Shown: positions 45,874 through 54,661 of the stretch, one piece after another
Layout of the letters: every line of letters begins with the position of its first letter
Numbering within the stretch: the first letter of the stretch is position 1
Assembly: GCF_034531395.1 (NCBI RefSeq)
Contig: NZ_JARVCO010000012.1
Span: forward strand, 248,001-312,000
Direction: 5' to 3'
DNA from: Pontiella agarivorans
Lineage (GTDB): Bacteria > Verrucomicrobiota > Kiritimatiellia > Kiritimatiellales > Pontiellaceae
Length of the DNA stretch: 64,000 bases
Notes under the pieces: model-generated
What the model saw: the letters and a program-made list of their open reading frames with translations, nothing else
The model's database searches: none
What the model was told of the DNA's origin: nothing
Program-made: the position numbers and the translations under genes

Positions 45874-45913
45874 GTCGTTTGACCGGATGTTCGACAATCC
45901 GTAATTCGTTCGT

Positions 45914-45940
45914 AAGCCCTTTATCACAAGTAAAGGGCTT
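45914..45940. terminator. Hairpin between rpsO and pnp
   Basis: AAGCCCTTTA pairs perfectly with TAAAGGGCTT around a 7-base loop. It may be the rpsO terminator or the double-stranded leader processed to control pnp, as known in E. coli. Confidence 0.65.
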
Positions 45941-46033
45941 GCTTCGTATATAATCGCCGTCAACGGGACGGCAAAAACAACAAGGAAAGGTGCGCTCTTC
46001 AGAACAGAAATTAGCAAGGGCGCAGATTAAGTT

Positions 46034-48139
46034 ATGAAGGGTACAACCAAAGTAGACTTCGAGGTCGGTGGAAAAACCATGACCCTCGAAACCGGACTGC
46101 TCGCACAGCAGGCGGACGGTTCCGTTACCTGCGGCATCGGCAATAACGTCGTGTTTTCCGCAGTCACTTCCGCGAAAGAAGCCAAAGAAGGTGTGGATTT
46201 CTTCCCGCTTCAGGTGGAATACCGCGAGAAATTTTATGCTGCCGGCCGTTTTCCGGGTGGTTACATCAAACGTGAGGCCCGTCCTTCCGAGAAGGAAATC
46301 CTCACCATGCGTGTAACAGATCGTCCGATCCGTACGCTCTTCCCGGACAATTTCCACCGGGAAGTTCAGATCAACAACATGCTCGTCAGCTCGGACCAGA
46401 CGCTCGATACCGATGTTCTGAGTGTGAACGCGGCATCCACCGCGCTGACGCTGACTGATTTGCCGTTCGACGGCCCGATCGGCGCAGTCCGCATCGTTCG
46501 CAACGATGGCGAATGGATCATCAACCCGAATCACGACCAGCTGGCCGCGTCCGACATCGATCTGACTTATTGTGGATCGCGCGAAAAGGTCATGATGATC
46601 GAAGGTTCCGCACAGGAAATCCCGGAAGCGGAATTTGTTGAAGCCATGAAAACGGCCCACGCCGAAGTGGTTAAAATCATCGATGGCCAGCTGAAGCTGC
46701 GTGCTGAACTCGGCCTGCCGGAAAAAGTGTATGCACCGGAAGCGAAAGATACCACGCTGCTGGACAAAGCCCGCGAACTCGTCGGCGAAAAGTTCAAAGA
46801 GCTGATGAAGATCGGCGGCAAGCTGGAACGACAGGATGCGGTTAGTGCGCTGAAGGAAGAATTGAAGCCGCAGATGCAGGAACTCTTCCCGGAAATGACG
46901 GAAGACGAATATTTCCATGCCTTCCATGATCTGGAAGTGGAAACCGTTCGCCTGAACGTGCTGGAAGACAACACCCGTATCGGCGGCCGCGGCATGCTTG
47001 AAATCCGCCCGCTCGATATTCAGGTCGGTGTATTCCCGCAGCTGCACGGTTCTGCGGTATTCGGTCGCGGTGAAACGCAGACGCTCTGTACGGTGACACT
47101 CGGTACCACCAAAGAAGCGCAGCGTTTCGACGCAGTGACCGGTGGTGCAGATGAAAAGAACTTTATCCTGCACTACAACTTCCCGCCCTACTCGGTCGGT
47201 GAGTGCGGACGTCTCGGCATGACCAGCCGCCGTGAAATCGGCCATGGTAATCTCGCTGAACGTTCTATTGCTCCGGTTATGCCGGAAGACTTCCCGTACA
47301 CCGTGCGCGTTGTTTCCGAAGTGATGGGCTCCAACGGCTCCTCCTCGATGGCATCGGCCTGCGGCGGCTGCCTGGCACTGATGGATGCGGGGGTTCCGCT
47401 GAAAGCACCGGTTGCCGGTATTTCCGTCGGTCTGTTTACAGACGGTCAGGCTAAATCGGTTGAAGTGATCGATATCCTCGGTGTGGAAGACCACTGCGGC
47501 GATATGGACTTTAAAGTGGTCGGTACCCGTAAGGGCATCACCGGTTTCCAGGTTGACCTGAAAGTACACGGTATGGACTGGGATCAGGTTGAAGAAGCCT
47601 TCGAAATTGCCCGCAAGGGACGTTGCGACATTCTCGACCAGATGGAAAACGTACTGGCCAATCCGCGTGAGGAGCTTGCTGCAACCGCACCGCGTATTAC
47701 CACGGTTCAGATCGATCCGGAAAAGATCGGTGCCCTCATCGGCCCGGGCGGCAAACATATCCGCGCGATCACCGACAGCACCGGCGCTCAGATCGATATT
47801 CAGGAAGACGGAACCGTCAACATCTTTGCGGTAGACGCTGAAGCGATGGATGCTGCGATTCGCGAAGTGAATGCCCTGACCGCTGAAATCGAAATCGGCC
47901 GTACCTATCAGGGTAAGGTTATTGCGGTTAAAGACTTCGGCGCATTTGTGGAATGTATGCCGGGCAAAGAAGGTCTCGTGCACATCTCCGAAATGGCGAA
48001 CGAGCGGATCGACTCTGTTGATTCCATCTGCAAGCCGGGCGATGCGATGACGGTCAAATGTATCGACATCGACAATCAGGGCCGTGTTCGCCTCAGCCGT
48101 AAAGCTGCGCTGAACGATGCCGCTGAAGCCGGCGAATAA
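46034..48139 (+). CDS. pnp: Polynucleotide phosphorylase
   Basis: The 701-residue enzyme has two RNase PH domains ([30 protein letters not shown], and [15 protein letters not shown] with [13 protein letters not shown]). Then come a KH domain ([15 protein letters not shown]) and an S1 domain ([22 protein letters not shown]). It degrades RNA 3'-5' with phosphate and is part of the degradosome in many bacteria. There is no clear Shine-Dalgarno at 46034, which fits a leader under post-transcriptional control. A palindrome and a UUCG-loop terminator follow. Confidence 0.98.
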   Translation: MKGTTKVDFEVGGKTMTLETGLLAQQADGSVTCGIGNNVVFSAVTSAKEAKEGVDFFPLQVEYREKFYAAGRFPGGYIKREARPSEKEILTMRVTDRPIRTLFPDNFHREVQINNMLVSSDQTLDTDVLSVNAASTALTLTDLPFDGPIGAVRIVRNDGEWIINPNHDQLAASDIDLTYCGSREKVMMIEGSAQEIPEAEFVEAMKTAHAEVVKIIDGQLKLRAELGLPEKVYAPEAKDTTLLDKARELVGEKFKELMKIGGKLERQDAVSALKEELKPQMQELFPEMTEDEYFHAFHDLEVETVRLNVLEDNTRIGGRGMLEIRPLDIQVGVFPQLHGSAVFGRGETQTLCTVTLGTTKEAQRFDAVTGGADEKNFILHYNFPPYSVGECGRLGMTSRREIGHGNLAERSIAPVMPEDFPYTVRVVSEVMGSNGSSSMASACGGCLALMDAGVPLKAPVAGISVGLFTDGQAKSVEVIDILGVEDHCGDMDFKVVGTRKGITGFQVDLKVHGMDWDQVEEAFEIARKGRCDILDQMENVLANPREELAATAPRITTVQIDPEKIGALIGPGGKHIRAITDSTGAQIDIQEDGTVNIFAVDAEAMDAAIREVNALTAEIEIGRTYQGKVIAVKDFGAFVECMPGKEGLVHISEMANERIDSVDSICKPGDAMTVKCIDIDNQGRVRLSRKAALNDAAEAGE

Positions 48140-48140
48140 G

Positions 48141-48157
48141 TTTCCAATCACTGGAAA
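48141..48157. repeat. TTTCCA-N5-TGGAAA palindrome, perfect arms, intergenic
   Basis: Spacer ATCAC; one base after the pnp stop and before its terminator. Confidence 0.9.
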
Positions 48158-48160
48158 TAC

Positions 48161-48190
48161 AAAAAGGCGTCCTTCGGGGCGCCTTTTTTT
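48161..48190 (+). terminator. Rho-independent terminator of pnp
   Basis: AAAAGGCGTCC and GGGCGCCTTTT pair around a TTCG tetraloop region, with a T tract. Confidence 0.9.
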
Positions 48191-48267
48191 GTGGTCTTCT
48201 GCCCATGATGGGTTCGGATTTTTTGACGGGAAACCGGGCTGCGAGTGATAACGTATAAATAGCTTCG

Positions 48268-49290
48268 CTATTTCTGTGTTACAGCATTCACAAAGTTGGT
48301 GTTGAAGTGCTCCAGAGAATGTTCTTCTAGAATGCGGTTCTGGAGGTCTGCGATTTTGTGTTGCCAGTTTTGGCGTGCGCTGGAAAAGGTGGTGGCGAGT
48401 GAGGCGGCATCTTCGGGGGTGAAGGTCCAGTCTGAGGGCAGGATGTCCTGCATGCCGTCGCGGCGGCTTCCAATGACGGGGATTCCCCGGGCGAGAGCTT
48501 CGAGCATGACGAGCGGGACCCCTTCGTAGCGCGAGGGGATCACGAGCATGTCGAGTACTTCGTAGGTCTCTTCCATACTTTTCTGCCAGGGCAGGTGGGC
48601 AAACGTATGGTCGCCTTTGATCAGTTTTTTTAGATTCTCCTCATCCGGCCCACTGCCGATGAAAAGTACTCTGCAGTCGCTAAAGAGAGAGGGATGTCTG
48701 CGGAAGGTGCGGACAAAAAAATCCTGCTGTTTCTGCGAAAATTCAATGCGGCCGATTATGCCGATGGTGAACTTGGTGTCGTGTATGGTGAGGCGGGGTA
48801 TGGGCGGGGCGGGAATGCCGTTTTGAACGATGGTGACCGGCTGGCAGGCACCGCGTTCGCGTAATCGTTCGGCCATGCTTTCGGAGATGGTGATAAAGCG
48901 GTCGGGTTTCCGGAAAAGCGGTCGGTTTTTAATGTCCCGAAGTTTTCCCATTTTGGCTCCCATTTCTGCAAGCCGATGGGGAATGGCGATATAACTCAGG
49001 CATTCGATATCGGCGTCGCGCGCGGCACATAGGCCGGCGGTGGACTGCGCGATGTCGCCCTGAATCACAAGCACACGATCCGGTTCCAGGGTCTGGATAC
49101 GGGTTGCATCGGCTTCCAGGATTGTGAGGTGTTTCAGATGTTCCAGAATCCGGATGAGTTTCCGGTTTTTCGGGTTGCACATCAGGCTGATATGCAGCCC
49201 CGGGGTTTCGACGAGAGCCTCGATACCTCGGGCGGCCATAATCTGATGGCCGCCGAAGTCGGGGTTGTCGTCATAAACCAGAATGTTCAT
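48268..49290 (-). CDS. Glycosyltransferase, GT4-like
   Basis: The 340-residue protein starts MNILVYDDNPDFGGHQIMA. The C-terminal GT-B domain has IGIIGRIEFSQKQQDFFVR and the E-x7-E donor-sugar motif SRYEGVPLVMLEALARG. ATG 49290 overlaps the stop of the DUF2723 gene by 4 bases (ATGA), so the two are cotranslated; an open frame further upstream lies inside that gene. The acceptor is unknown. A degenerate palindrome (49083-49099, 9 of 12) encodes IQTLEP. Confidence 0.88.
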   Translation of the reverse strand: MNILVYDDNPDFGGHQIMAARGIEALVETPGLHISLMCNPKNRKLIRILEHLKHLTILEADATRIQTLEPDRVLVIQGDIAQSTAGLCAARDADIECLSYIAIPHRLAEMGAKMGKLRDIKNRPLFRKPDRFITISESMAERLRERGACQPVTIVQNGIPAPPIPRLTIHDTKFTIGIIGRIEFSQKQQDFFVRTFRRHPSLFSDCRVLFIGSGPDEENLKKLIKGDHTFAHLPWQKSMEETYEVLDMLVIPSRYEGVPLVMLEALARGIPVIGSRRDGMQDILPSDWTFTPEDAASLATTFSSARQNWQHKIADLQNRILEEHSLEHFNTNFVNAVTQK

Positions 49291-52200
49291 TGGAGGCCGG
49301 GAATGGGAGCCAGGCCCAGGGGGCTTGCGGTTTGAAGAGGCGGTACTATTTTTTTGAACTCGGTGGTATTCCGGACCGCATCGAAGCGTTTGTCTTTGCG
49401 GAGGGCATTGCGGGCGGGTTCGCCGCCGGCTTCGACCGCTTTGCGCAACGAGGGCCACGTTTCGCCGCGTTTATTCAGGGCCAGCTGCAGACCGGCAAGG
49501 TTAATCCAGCCCTGAGCATCTTTCGGGCGGGCGGCGGTATATTTTTTGAGGGCAAGTTCGACGAGAGGGAGCTGCCGTTTCTGGGCCATGAACTGGGCAA
49601 TGCTCATCATCCCTTCTGGGGGTAGGTTGGGGGAATTCAACATGTTGCGCACCAGAGCCTCGCCGGCTCGGGAACTGTTCATGGCGTAATGAATCTGAAC
49701 GAGCTCCATCATTTCCGGGAAGGTGATTTTTCCGGTTTTTAAACCGGCTTGAAGTTCAGCCCGGCGGGTGCCCATTTTCTTCATGTTTTTCAAGTTGTTC
49801 AGGAAGGCTTCGGCTTTGTCGTTTTTCGGATCTTTCTCCAGGAAAATGTCAAATATTTTGATGGCTTCGTCATAGCGGCCCTGTTTGGAGATCAGATCGG
49901 CCAGACGGAAGTTGGCTTCCGGACTGAGATCATAAAGGTCAACCGCCTGACGGAATGCGGCTTCGGCCTCTTTGGGTTTTCCGCGTGCGGCATAGAGCCC
50001 GGCAATGGCACTGCGAAGTTTGGAGAATGATTTGCGGGCGACAATATCGCGGATGAATTTTTCATCGTTCAGCAGCCGTTCGCAGTACCAGTTCCAGAAA
50101 TCGGTATCGTTTTTGATGATCTCGGCGCTCAGCGGGGTTCGTTTATTGTTGATCTTCATGATCAGGCCGTGCGGAGTGAGATAGGGATACATCCAGGGCA
50201 GGACATAGCTTTCTTCGACGTAGAATGAGCGCAGAGGCGGCAGGCCGGTCTGCGGATCGTGCACCGGATCTTCATGTACGACTGCGGCACCGACGGGCCG
50301 GGTTTCTTCGTCGGTTTTTGTTTCGGTGATGTACTGGTTGTGGTCGAAAATCATTTTGGAAAGGAATCCGTTGATCTGCATCACACCGGCTACGCCCTGA
50401 ACCTGTACTTTTCCGCCTTCGGTTTTTACGTCAGCGCCGGCATTGATCGTGCCGTTCTGCACGCCCTGTACATACATCTGGAATGCACGGTTGGAGTCGA
50501 CCGGCGAGGGGATCCAGATCTGGTCGCCGTAGAGGTCGCGCATGACGTTCATGTAGGTGTTGTCGGCCAGGGCATTCTGAGTGATGAGATAGACGTCCGG
50601 GCGCACTTTGGCGGAATAGATCATGTAGGTGGGGACAAATCGTCCGGGGTCGGTTCCGCCGAAGAAGATGGCATTGGGACCCATTGGTTCCGGGTAGTTT
50701 TTGTTGGGGTAGGCGGCCCATTGCTTTTTGAATTCCTCGGTATCCTCGCCGTACCAGTATTTCATGTCGTCTTTAATGCCTTCGACGCCGCGGAGTTGCC
50801 AGTTACCGAACTGCCAGCCGAAATCGTGGCCGTTTTGCTCAGATCCGCCGACCACTTTCTGCTGAGTTTTGTTGTAATAGTTTTTGTGAACGAGGGTGAA
50901 CGGCAGCAGCAGTACAGCGGCGATGCCCACGATTTTGGTGTACGGGTTGTTTTTCACCAGAGCTTCAAGCGAGGCCATGAGAAACAGGATCCCGTAGCCC
51001 AGCCAGATTACATAGATGGCATGCGACTGAATGTACTGTACGCGGCCAATGAAGAGGCTCTGGATGTCGGTTTTCGGGTTCTGCAGAATCATGAAGACCA
51101 GCCCGACGGAGAGGAAGGCGGTTAATGTGGTTACAAACCAGCCGATATTGCGTTTCCCGGTTTTCCAGATAAAGCCAAAGGGGACAATGGCCAGAATGGC
51201 GATTGGCCAGAGGAACTGAGAGCGAAGATCCATTAAATAGGTGCCGACCTGTTCAAGGAAACGAGGGGTGAAAACGTGGGCGAGTTTGACCCGCTCATAC
51301 TGCCCGCGGGTGATGGCATGCATGAAGCCCTGCCATGTGCGCGGATAGCCCCAGTTGATCGGCGGATTCTGGTCTGACGAAAAGGCCATATAAAAGTAGA
51401 AGCCGAGGCCGATGAACATGACGAGAAAAGTTGGGCCGACCACTTTACCGTTGGGCAGTACGAAAGTGGCGATCAGCGGTATGGCGAGGGCATAGATCGT
51501 CCAGATCCAGAAACCGGCATGTTCCGGGCCGGAAACCCACATGTAATCAGCCAGTTCCGGATTTCCGGCCGCCATTTTATTGAATCCGACCAGCAGGATG
51601 TACATCGAGCCCGTGATGATGAAATCGCGGACGAGAAACTTTTCGCGAATGAGCAGGCTCGAGATGATGCAGCATGCAATTCCGATCACCTGCAGAAACA
51701 GGTTGCCGAAGTAGATTCCGACCAGCGAAACCACTACGCCGGCAAATGCGCCCAGCGTGAAGCCGAGATGTTTTTTGTGGAAAATTTCCAGTTCGTTGAA
51801 TACGACCGCCACAGCAAGGGCCAGTCCCATGAACATGAGAGTCTGGTGGTTGGTGATGCCGAGGCCGAAAGCGAAGGCGCAGAGCATGAGCCATTTTGTA
51901 TTACCGGGTTCGCGGATCCAGCGGTAGAGGAAGATCAGCAGCAGCGACTGAAAGAAAATGTTCAGCGAATAGACTTCCGCAATCACGGACTGCGACCACA
52001 TGCCTTGACCAAAAGCCAGCAGCAGGCCGCCGCAGATACCGGCGGCGGTGCAGAAAAGGCGTTCGGTGTTTTCGCCAAGAATACGGGATTCCCGGTGCAA
52101 GCTACGCAGCAGATCCATGCCCGAACGGCTGATCAGGAGTCCGATAACACCACAGGCACCGGCTCCGGAAACCGCCGAGAACCAGTTGACGGCCCAGGCC

Positions 52201-52445
52201 GGATTGGGCTGACCGTGGAAGGTGACGGAATGAAAGACCCACTGAAAAAACCAGGTCAGCAGGGTCCAGATCGGATAACCGGGGGGGTGGGGTACGCCGA
52301 GATAATCGGAGGCCACAATCAGTTCGCCGGAGTCTTCCAGCCCCAATGTGGGCTGCAGCGTCAGCGTGTAGACGAACAATGAAACAGCGAAGGTAACCCA
52401 GCAGGCAACCCAGTCGGACTTGCGGAAAAACTTTTCAGAACTCAA
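49287..52445 (-). CDS. DUF2723-family multi-pass membrane protein with C-terminal TPR region
   Basis: The 1052-residue protein opens SSEKFFRKSDWVACWVTF and has the DUF2723 signature LEDSGELIVASDYLG then VPHPPGYPIWTLL in the first periplasmic loop, where PMT-like glycosyltransferases carry their acidic residues. About 10 or more transmembrane segments follow, then a soluble region and TPR-like repeats (LYAARGKPKEAEAAFRQAVDL, QGRYDEAIKIFDIFL). I use TTG 52445 because GAGAGG lies 6 bases upstream; an ATG at 52616 lacks support and would overlap the divergent promoter. It probably transfers sugar from a lipid carrier. Confidence 0.85.
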   Translation of the reverse strand: MSSEKFFRKSDWVACWVTFAVSLFVYTLTLQPTLGLEDSGELIVASDYLGVPHPPGYPIWTLLTWFFQWVFHSVTFHGQPNPAWAVNWFSAVSGAGACGVIGLLISRSGMDLLRSLHRESRILGENTERLFCTAAGICGGLLLAFGQGMWSQSVIAEVYSLNIFFQSLLLIFLYRWIREPGNTKWLMLCAFAFGLGITNHQTLMFMGLALAVAVVFNELEIFHKKHLGFTLGAFAGVVVSLVGIYFGNLFLQVIGIACCIISSLLIREKFLVRDFIITGSMYILLVGFNKMAAGNPELADYMWVSGPEHAGFWIWTIYALAIPLIATFVLPNGKVVGPTFLVMFIGLGFYFYMAFSSDQNPPINWGYPRTWQGFMHAITRGQYERVKLAHVFTPRFLEQVGTYLMDLRSQFLWPIAILAIVPFGFIWKTGKRNIGWFVTTLTAFLSVGLVFMILQNPKTDIQSLFIGRVQYIQSHAIYVIWLGYGILFLMASLEALVKNNPYTKIVGIAAVLLLPFTLVHKNYYNKTQQKVVGGSEQNGHDFGWQFGNWQLRGVEGIKDDMKYWYGEDTEEFKKQWAAYPNKNYPEPMGPNAIFFGGTDPGRFVPTYMIYSAKVRPDVYLITQNALADNTYMNVMRDLYGDQIWIPSPVDSNRAFQMYVQGVQNGTINAGADVKTEGGKVQVQGVAGVMQINGFLSKMIFDHNQYITETKTDEETRPVGAAVVHEDPVHDPQTGLPPLRSFYVEESYVLPWMYPYLTPHGLIMKINNKRTPLSAEIIKNDTDFWNWYCERLLNDEKFIRDIVARKSFSKLRSAIAGLYAARGKPKEAEAAFRQAVDLYDLSPEANFRLADLISKQGRYDEAIKIFDIFLEKDPKNDKAEAFLNNLKNMKKMGTRRAELQAGLKTGKITFPEMMELVQIHYAMNSSRAGEALVRNMLNSPNLPPEGMMSIAQFMAQKRQLPLVELALKKYTAARPKDAQGWINLAGLQLALNKRGETWPSLRKAVEAGGEPARNALRKDKRFDAVRNTTEFKKIVPPLQTASPLGLAPIPGLQ

Positions 52446-52630
52446 AGCATACCTCTCATTTTGCAAAATGAACCCATAAGATAGAGTAATGAGTTTTAAG
52501 GTCAAGTTTGCATCCGGTGCGGTGAGGGGCTCATTTCGGCCCCATATCACCGGTATTTTAATACTTCGCAGGGGATAAAACACTCGCAATAGCGGTGTGC
52601 TTTTGCATACTCTCATTGAAATTTTTATCT

Positions 52631-53143
52631 ATGGCGAATCTACTATCCAGTTTGAGCTCTTTCCTGCAGAACAAGGAAAGCATCCATGCTCAGTTCTTCA
52701 AATACCTCATTTGCGGCGGCCTTACCTTCGTTGTGGATGTAGGGGTTTTTTATCTAATGGCCTGGATCGTTCTGCCAAGTCTTCGGGAAGGCGATCCATT
52801 CGGTATGATCATTGGTGTGCTGGGCGGTCAGATCCGTATTGTTCCGGAGGATATTCTTCTCCGGAATTTTGTGATCAACAAAATCGTGGCGTTTCTTTCG
52901 TCGAATACGGTGGCATACATTACCAACGTTCTTTTTGTATTTAATGACGGTCGGCATCAGAAGTTCAAGGAGGTGGTCATGTTCTACGTACTCTCCACGA
53001 CTTCTTTTGTTTTCTTTACCTTACTGAGCCGGTTTCTGATTGCCCGTTACGACTGGCAGGTCACCTGGGCTTACTTTTTTGTTTTCACCTGTGCTATGAT
53101 GACAAACTTCACCATGCGCAAGAAATTTGTATTCAAGGGCTGA
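52631..53143 (+). CDS. GtrA-family membrane protein
   Basis: The 170-residue protein has four transmembrane segments with FFKYLICGGLTFVVDVGVFY and NTVAYITNVLFVFNDGRH, typical of GtrA. Such proteins are thought to help flip polyprenyl-linked sugars across the inner membrane. It has a longer than usual first loop (LPSLREGDPFGMIIG). ATG 52631 is preferred over an upstream in-frame start. It begins the plus-strand part of the glycan locus and is followed after 3 bp by a glycosyltransferase. Confidence 0.85.
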   Translation: MANLLSSLSSFLQNKESIHAQFFKYLICGGLTFVVDVGVFYLMAWIVLPSLREGDPFGMIIGVLGGQIRIVPEDILLRNFVINKIVAFLSSNTVAYITNVLFVFNDGRHQKFKEVVMFYVLSTTSFVFFTLLSRFLIARYDWQVTWAYFFVFTCAMMTNFTMRKKFVFKG

Positions 53144-53146
53144 ATA

Positions 53147-54661
53147 ATGGGAAAAGCAGTTCCAATCCTTGGAAGTCTGTCGGTGCTGCTGGCACTGCTT
53201 CTTTCCTGTATGAACCTGCAGCACGGAAACCTGAATCAGGACGAGGGCTGGTATCTTTATGCCGCGAAAATGGTTTCCGAAGGGCATAAACCCTACGCCG
53301 ACTTTGCCTTCACGCAGGGGCCGGTGCTGCCGCAGGTATATGCCGCGCTGTTTCCAATCGTTGGGAAATTCGGCGTCGCCGGCGGACGGGCGATTACTAC
53401 GGTATTCGGGCTGCTGGCCGCCGGGTTTGCCGGCTTGCTGGCCTTCCGGACGTCGGAAAAGCGGTGGGTTGCACTGATTGCGGTCGTGCTGCTGATTGCC
53501 GGTAATGTGTACCAGAGCTATTTCACGACGGTCGTTAAAACCTACGGATTGACGGCTTTTTTTCTGATGGCGGGTTTTTATCTGCTGACGCTGCGGAACA
53601 AAGCCGCGCTGGTGGTTGGCGGTGCGCTGCTGGCGCTGGCGGCGGGGACGCGGCTTTCGGCGGGCATCGTACTGCCCATTACGGGCGTCTGGCTGATTTT
53701 TCAGACGGAGCGCAAGCTCGACTGGCTCTGGTTCGGCATCGGCGGAGGCGTGATGCTGCTGGCCGTTTATGCGCCACCGTTTTTCCAATCATCGGAACAG
53801 GCGCATTTCGGTTTGCTCGGTTATCACGCGGGGCGCGATCCGGGCGGACTCGGGGCTCTTCTGACGCTGAAGGTTGGGTTTATCTCCCGCTTTGTGCAGG
53901 CCTATTTTATTTTTACGCTGCTGACGCTCGCCGCGCTGATTTTCCGGCCGTTGGAAAAACAGCGGAATCCGACGGCTGCGCTGCTCTGGTGCTGCGGCAT
54001 CGGTATTTCGCTGGTTCACGGCATTGCGGCGTTTCCGTACGACGATTATCAGGCGATTGCCTATCCGGTTCTCGCCACCGCCGTGATGCTGACGATTCTT
54101 CCAAGGATTGGAAACCCATGGGTTGTCCCGTCGCTCTCGTTTTTATTGCTGGCATCGATCGCCGCCGCATTTTCATCGCCGATCAATCAGGATTGGTTTG
54201 TGCGGGGGCGCGACCGGATCTGGTGGCAGTTTAAAGAGCAGAGCGATCTGGCGCTGTTGCGCGATGCGGCGGAAATTGTGAAACAGCATTCGCCGGAGGG
54301 GTCCGAGCTCCTCACGCAGGACACCTATCTCGCGATTGAGGCCAACCGCTCGGTGCCGCGCGGTATGGAAATGGGTCCGTTTTCCTACTATCCCGATATG
54401 CCGACTGAGCAGGCTGAAAAAATGCACCTCCTCAATCGCGACCTTCTTTTCCAAACTCTGGAAACCTCCACAGCTCCCGTTGCCGCCTTTTCCGGCTATG
54501 GCCTCGCCATTGAATCTCCGGCCATTACTGAAATCAGTCCGGCGGAGCGGGCATCTTTTTCCTCAGTGCTGGAATCACGTTTTGATCTGCTCCAAAAAAT
54601 TCCATATTTTGGACAGGCGCATACCGAGCTTATCATGCTCAAACGGAGAGAGGCTGAATGA
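53147..54661 (+). CDS. PMT/ArnT-like (GT39-type) membrane glycosyltransferase
   Basis: The 504-residue protein has about 10-12 transmembrane segments. After TM1 it has NLNQDEGWYLYAA with the acidic pair Asp32-Glu33, the place of the catalytic residues in GT-C enzymes using polyprenyl-phosphate sugars. It starts 3 bp after gtrA and overlaps the next gene by 4 bp (ATGA). The gene holds six copies of the TTTCCA palindrome or close variants, the highest density in the window, mostly encoding FQxLE, FPxxG or LPxIG in loops. Confidence 0.8.
   Translation: MGKAVPILGSLSVLLALLLSCMNLQHGNLNQDEGWYLYAAKMVSEGHKPYADFAFTQGPVLPQVYAALFPIVGKFGVAGGRAITTVFGLLAAGFAGLLAFRTSEKRWVALIAVVLLIAGNVYQSYFTTVVKTYGLTAFFLMAGFYLLTLRNKAALVVGGALLALAAGTRLSAGIVLPITGVWLIFQTERKLDWLWFGIGGGVMLLAVYAPPFFQSSEQAHFGLLGYHAGRDPGGLGALLTLKVGFISRFVQAYFIFTLLTLAALIFRPLEKQRNPTAALLWCCGIGISLVHGIAAFPYDDYQAIAYPVLATAVMLTILPRIGNPWVVPSLSFLLLASIAAAFSSPINQDWFVRGRDRIWWQFKEQSDLALLRDAAEIVKQHSPEGSELLTQDTYLAIEANRSVPRGMEMGPFSYYPDMPTEQAEKMHLLNRDLLFQTLETSTAPVAAFSGYGLAIESPAITEISPAERASFSSVLESRFDLLQKIPYFGQAHTELIMLKRREAE
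53159..53175. repeat. TTTCCA palindrome, 10 of 12 arm bases
   Basis: GTTCCA-ATCCT-TGGAAG, 12 bases into the GT39-like gene. Confidence 0.55.
53351..53368. repeat. TTTCCA palindrome variant with one extra base
   Basis: TTTCCA-ATCGT-TGGGAAA, 18 bp; encodes FPIVGK. Confidence 0.5.
53782..53798. repeat. TTTCCA palindrome, 10 of 12 arm bases
   Basis: TTTCCA-ATCAT-CGGAAC; encodes FQSSE. Confidence 0.5.
53941..53957. repeat. TTTCCA palindrome, 11 of 12 arm bases
   Basis: TTTCCG-GCCGT-TGGAAA; encodes FRPLEK. Confidence 0.65.
54098..54114. repeat. TTTCCA palindrome, 11 of 12 arm bases
   Basis: CTTCCA-AGGAT-TGGAAA; encodes LPRIGN. Confidence 0.7.
54448..54464. repeat. TTTCCA-N5-TGGAAA palindrome, perfect arms
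   Basis: Spacer AACTC; encodes FQTLET near the end of the GT39-like gene. Confidence 0.85.

Noticed and set aside
45848-48151. A 767-codon open frame antisense to pnp
   Set aside because: It mirrors the strongly biased codons of pnp on the opposite strand; no start signal, no recognisable domain.
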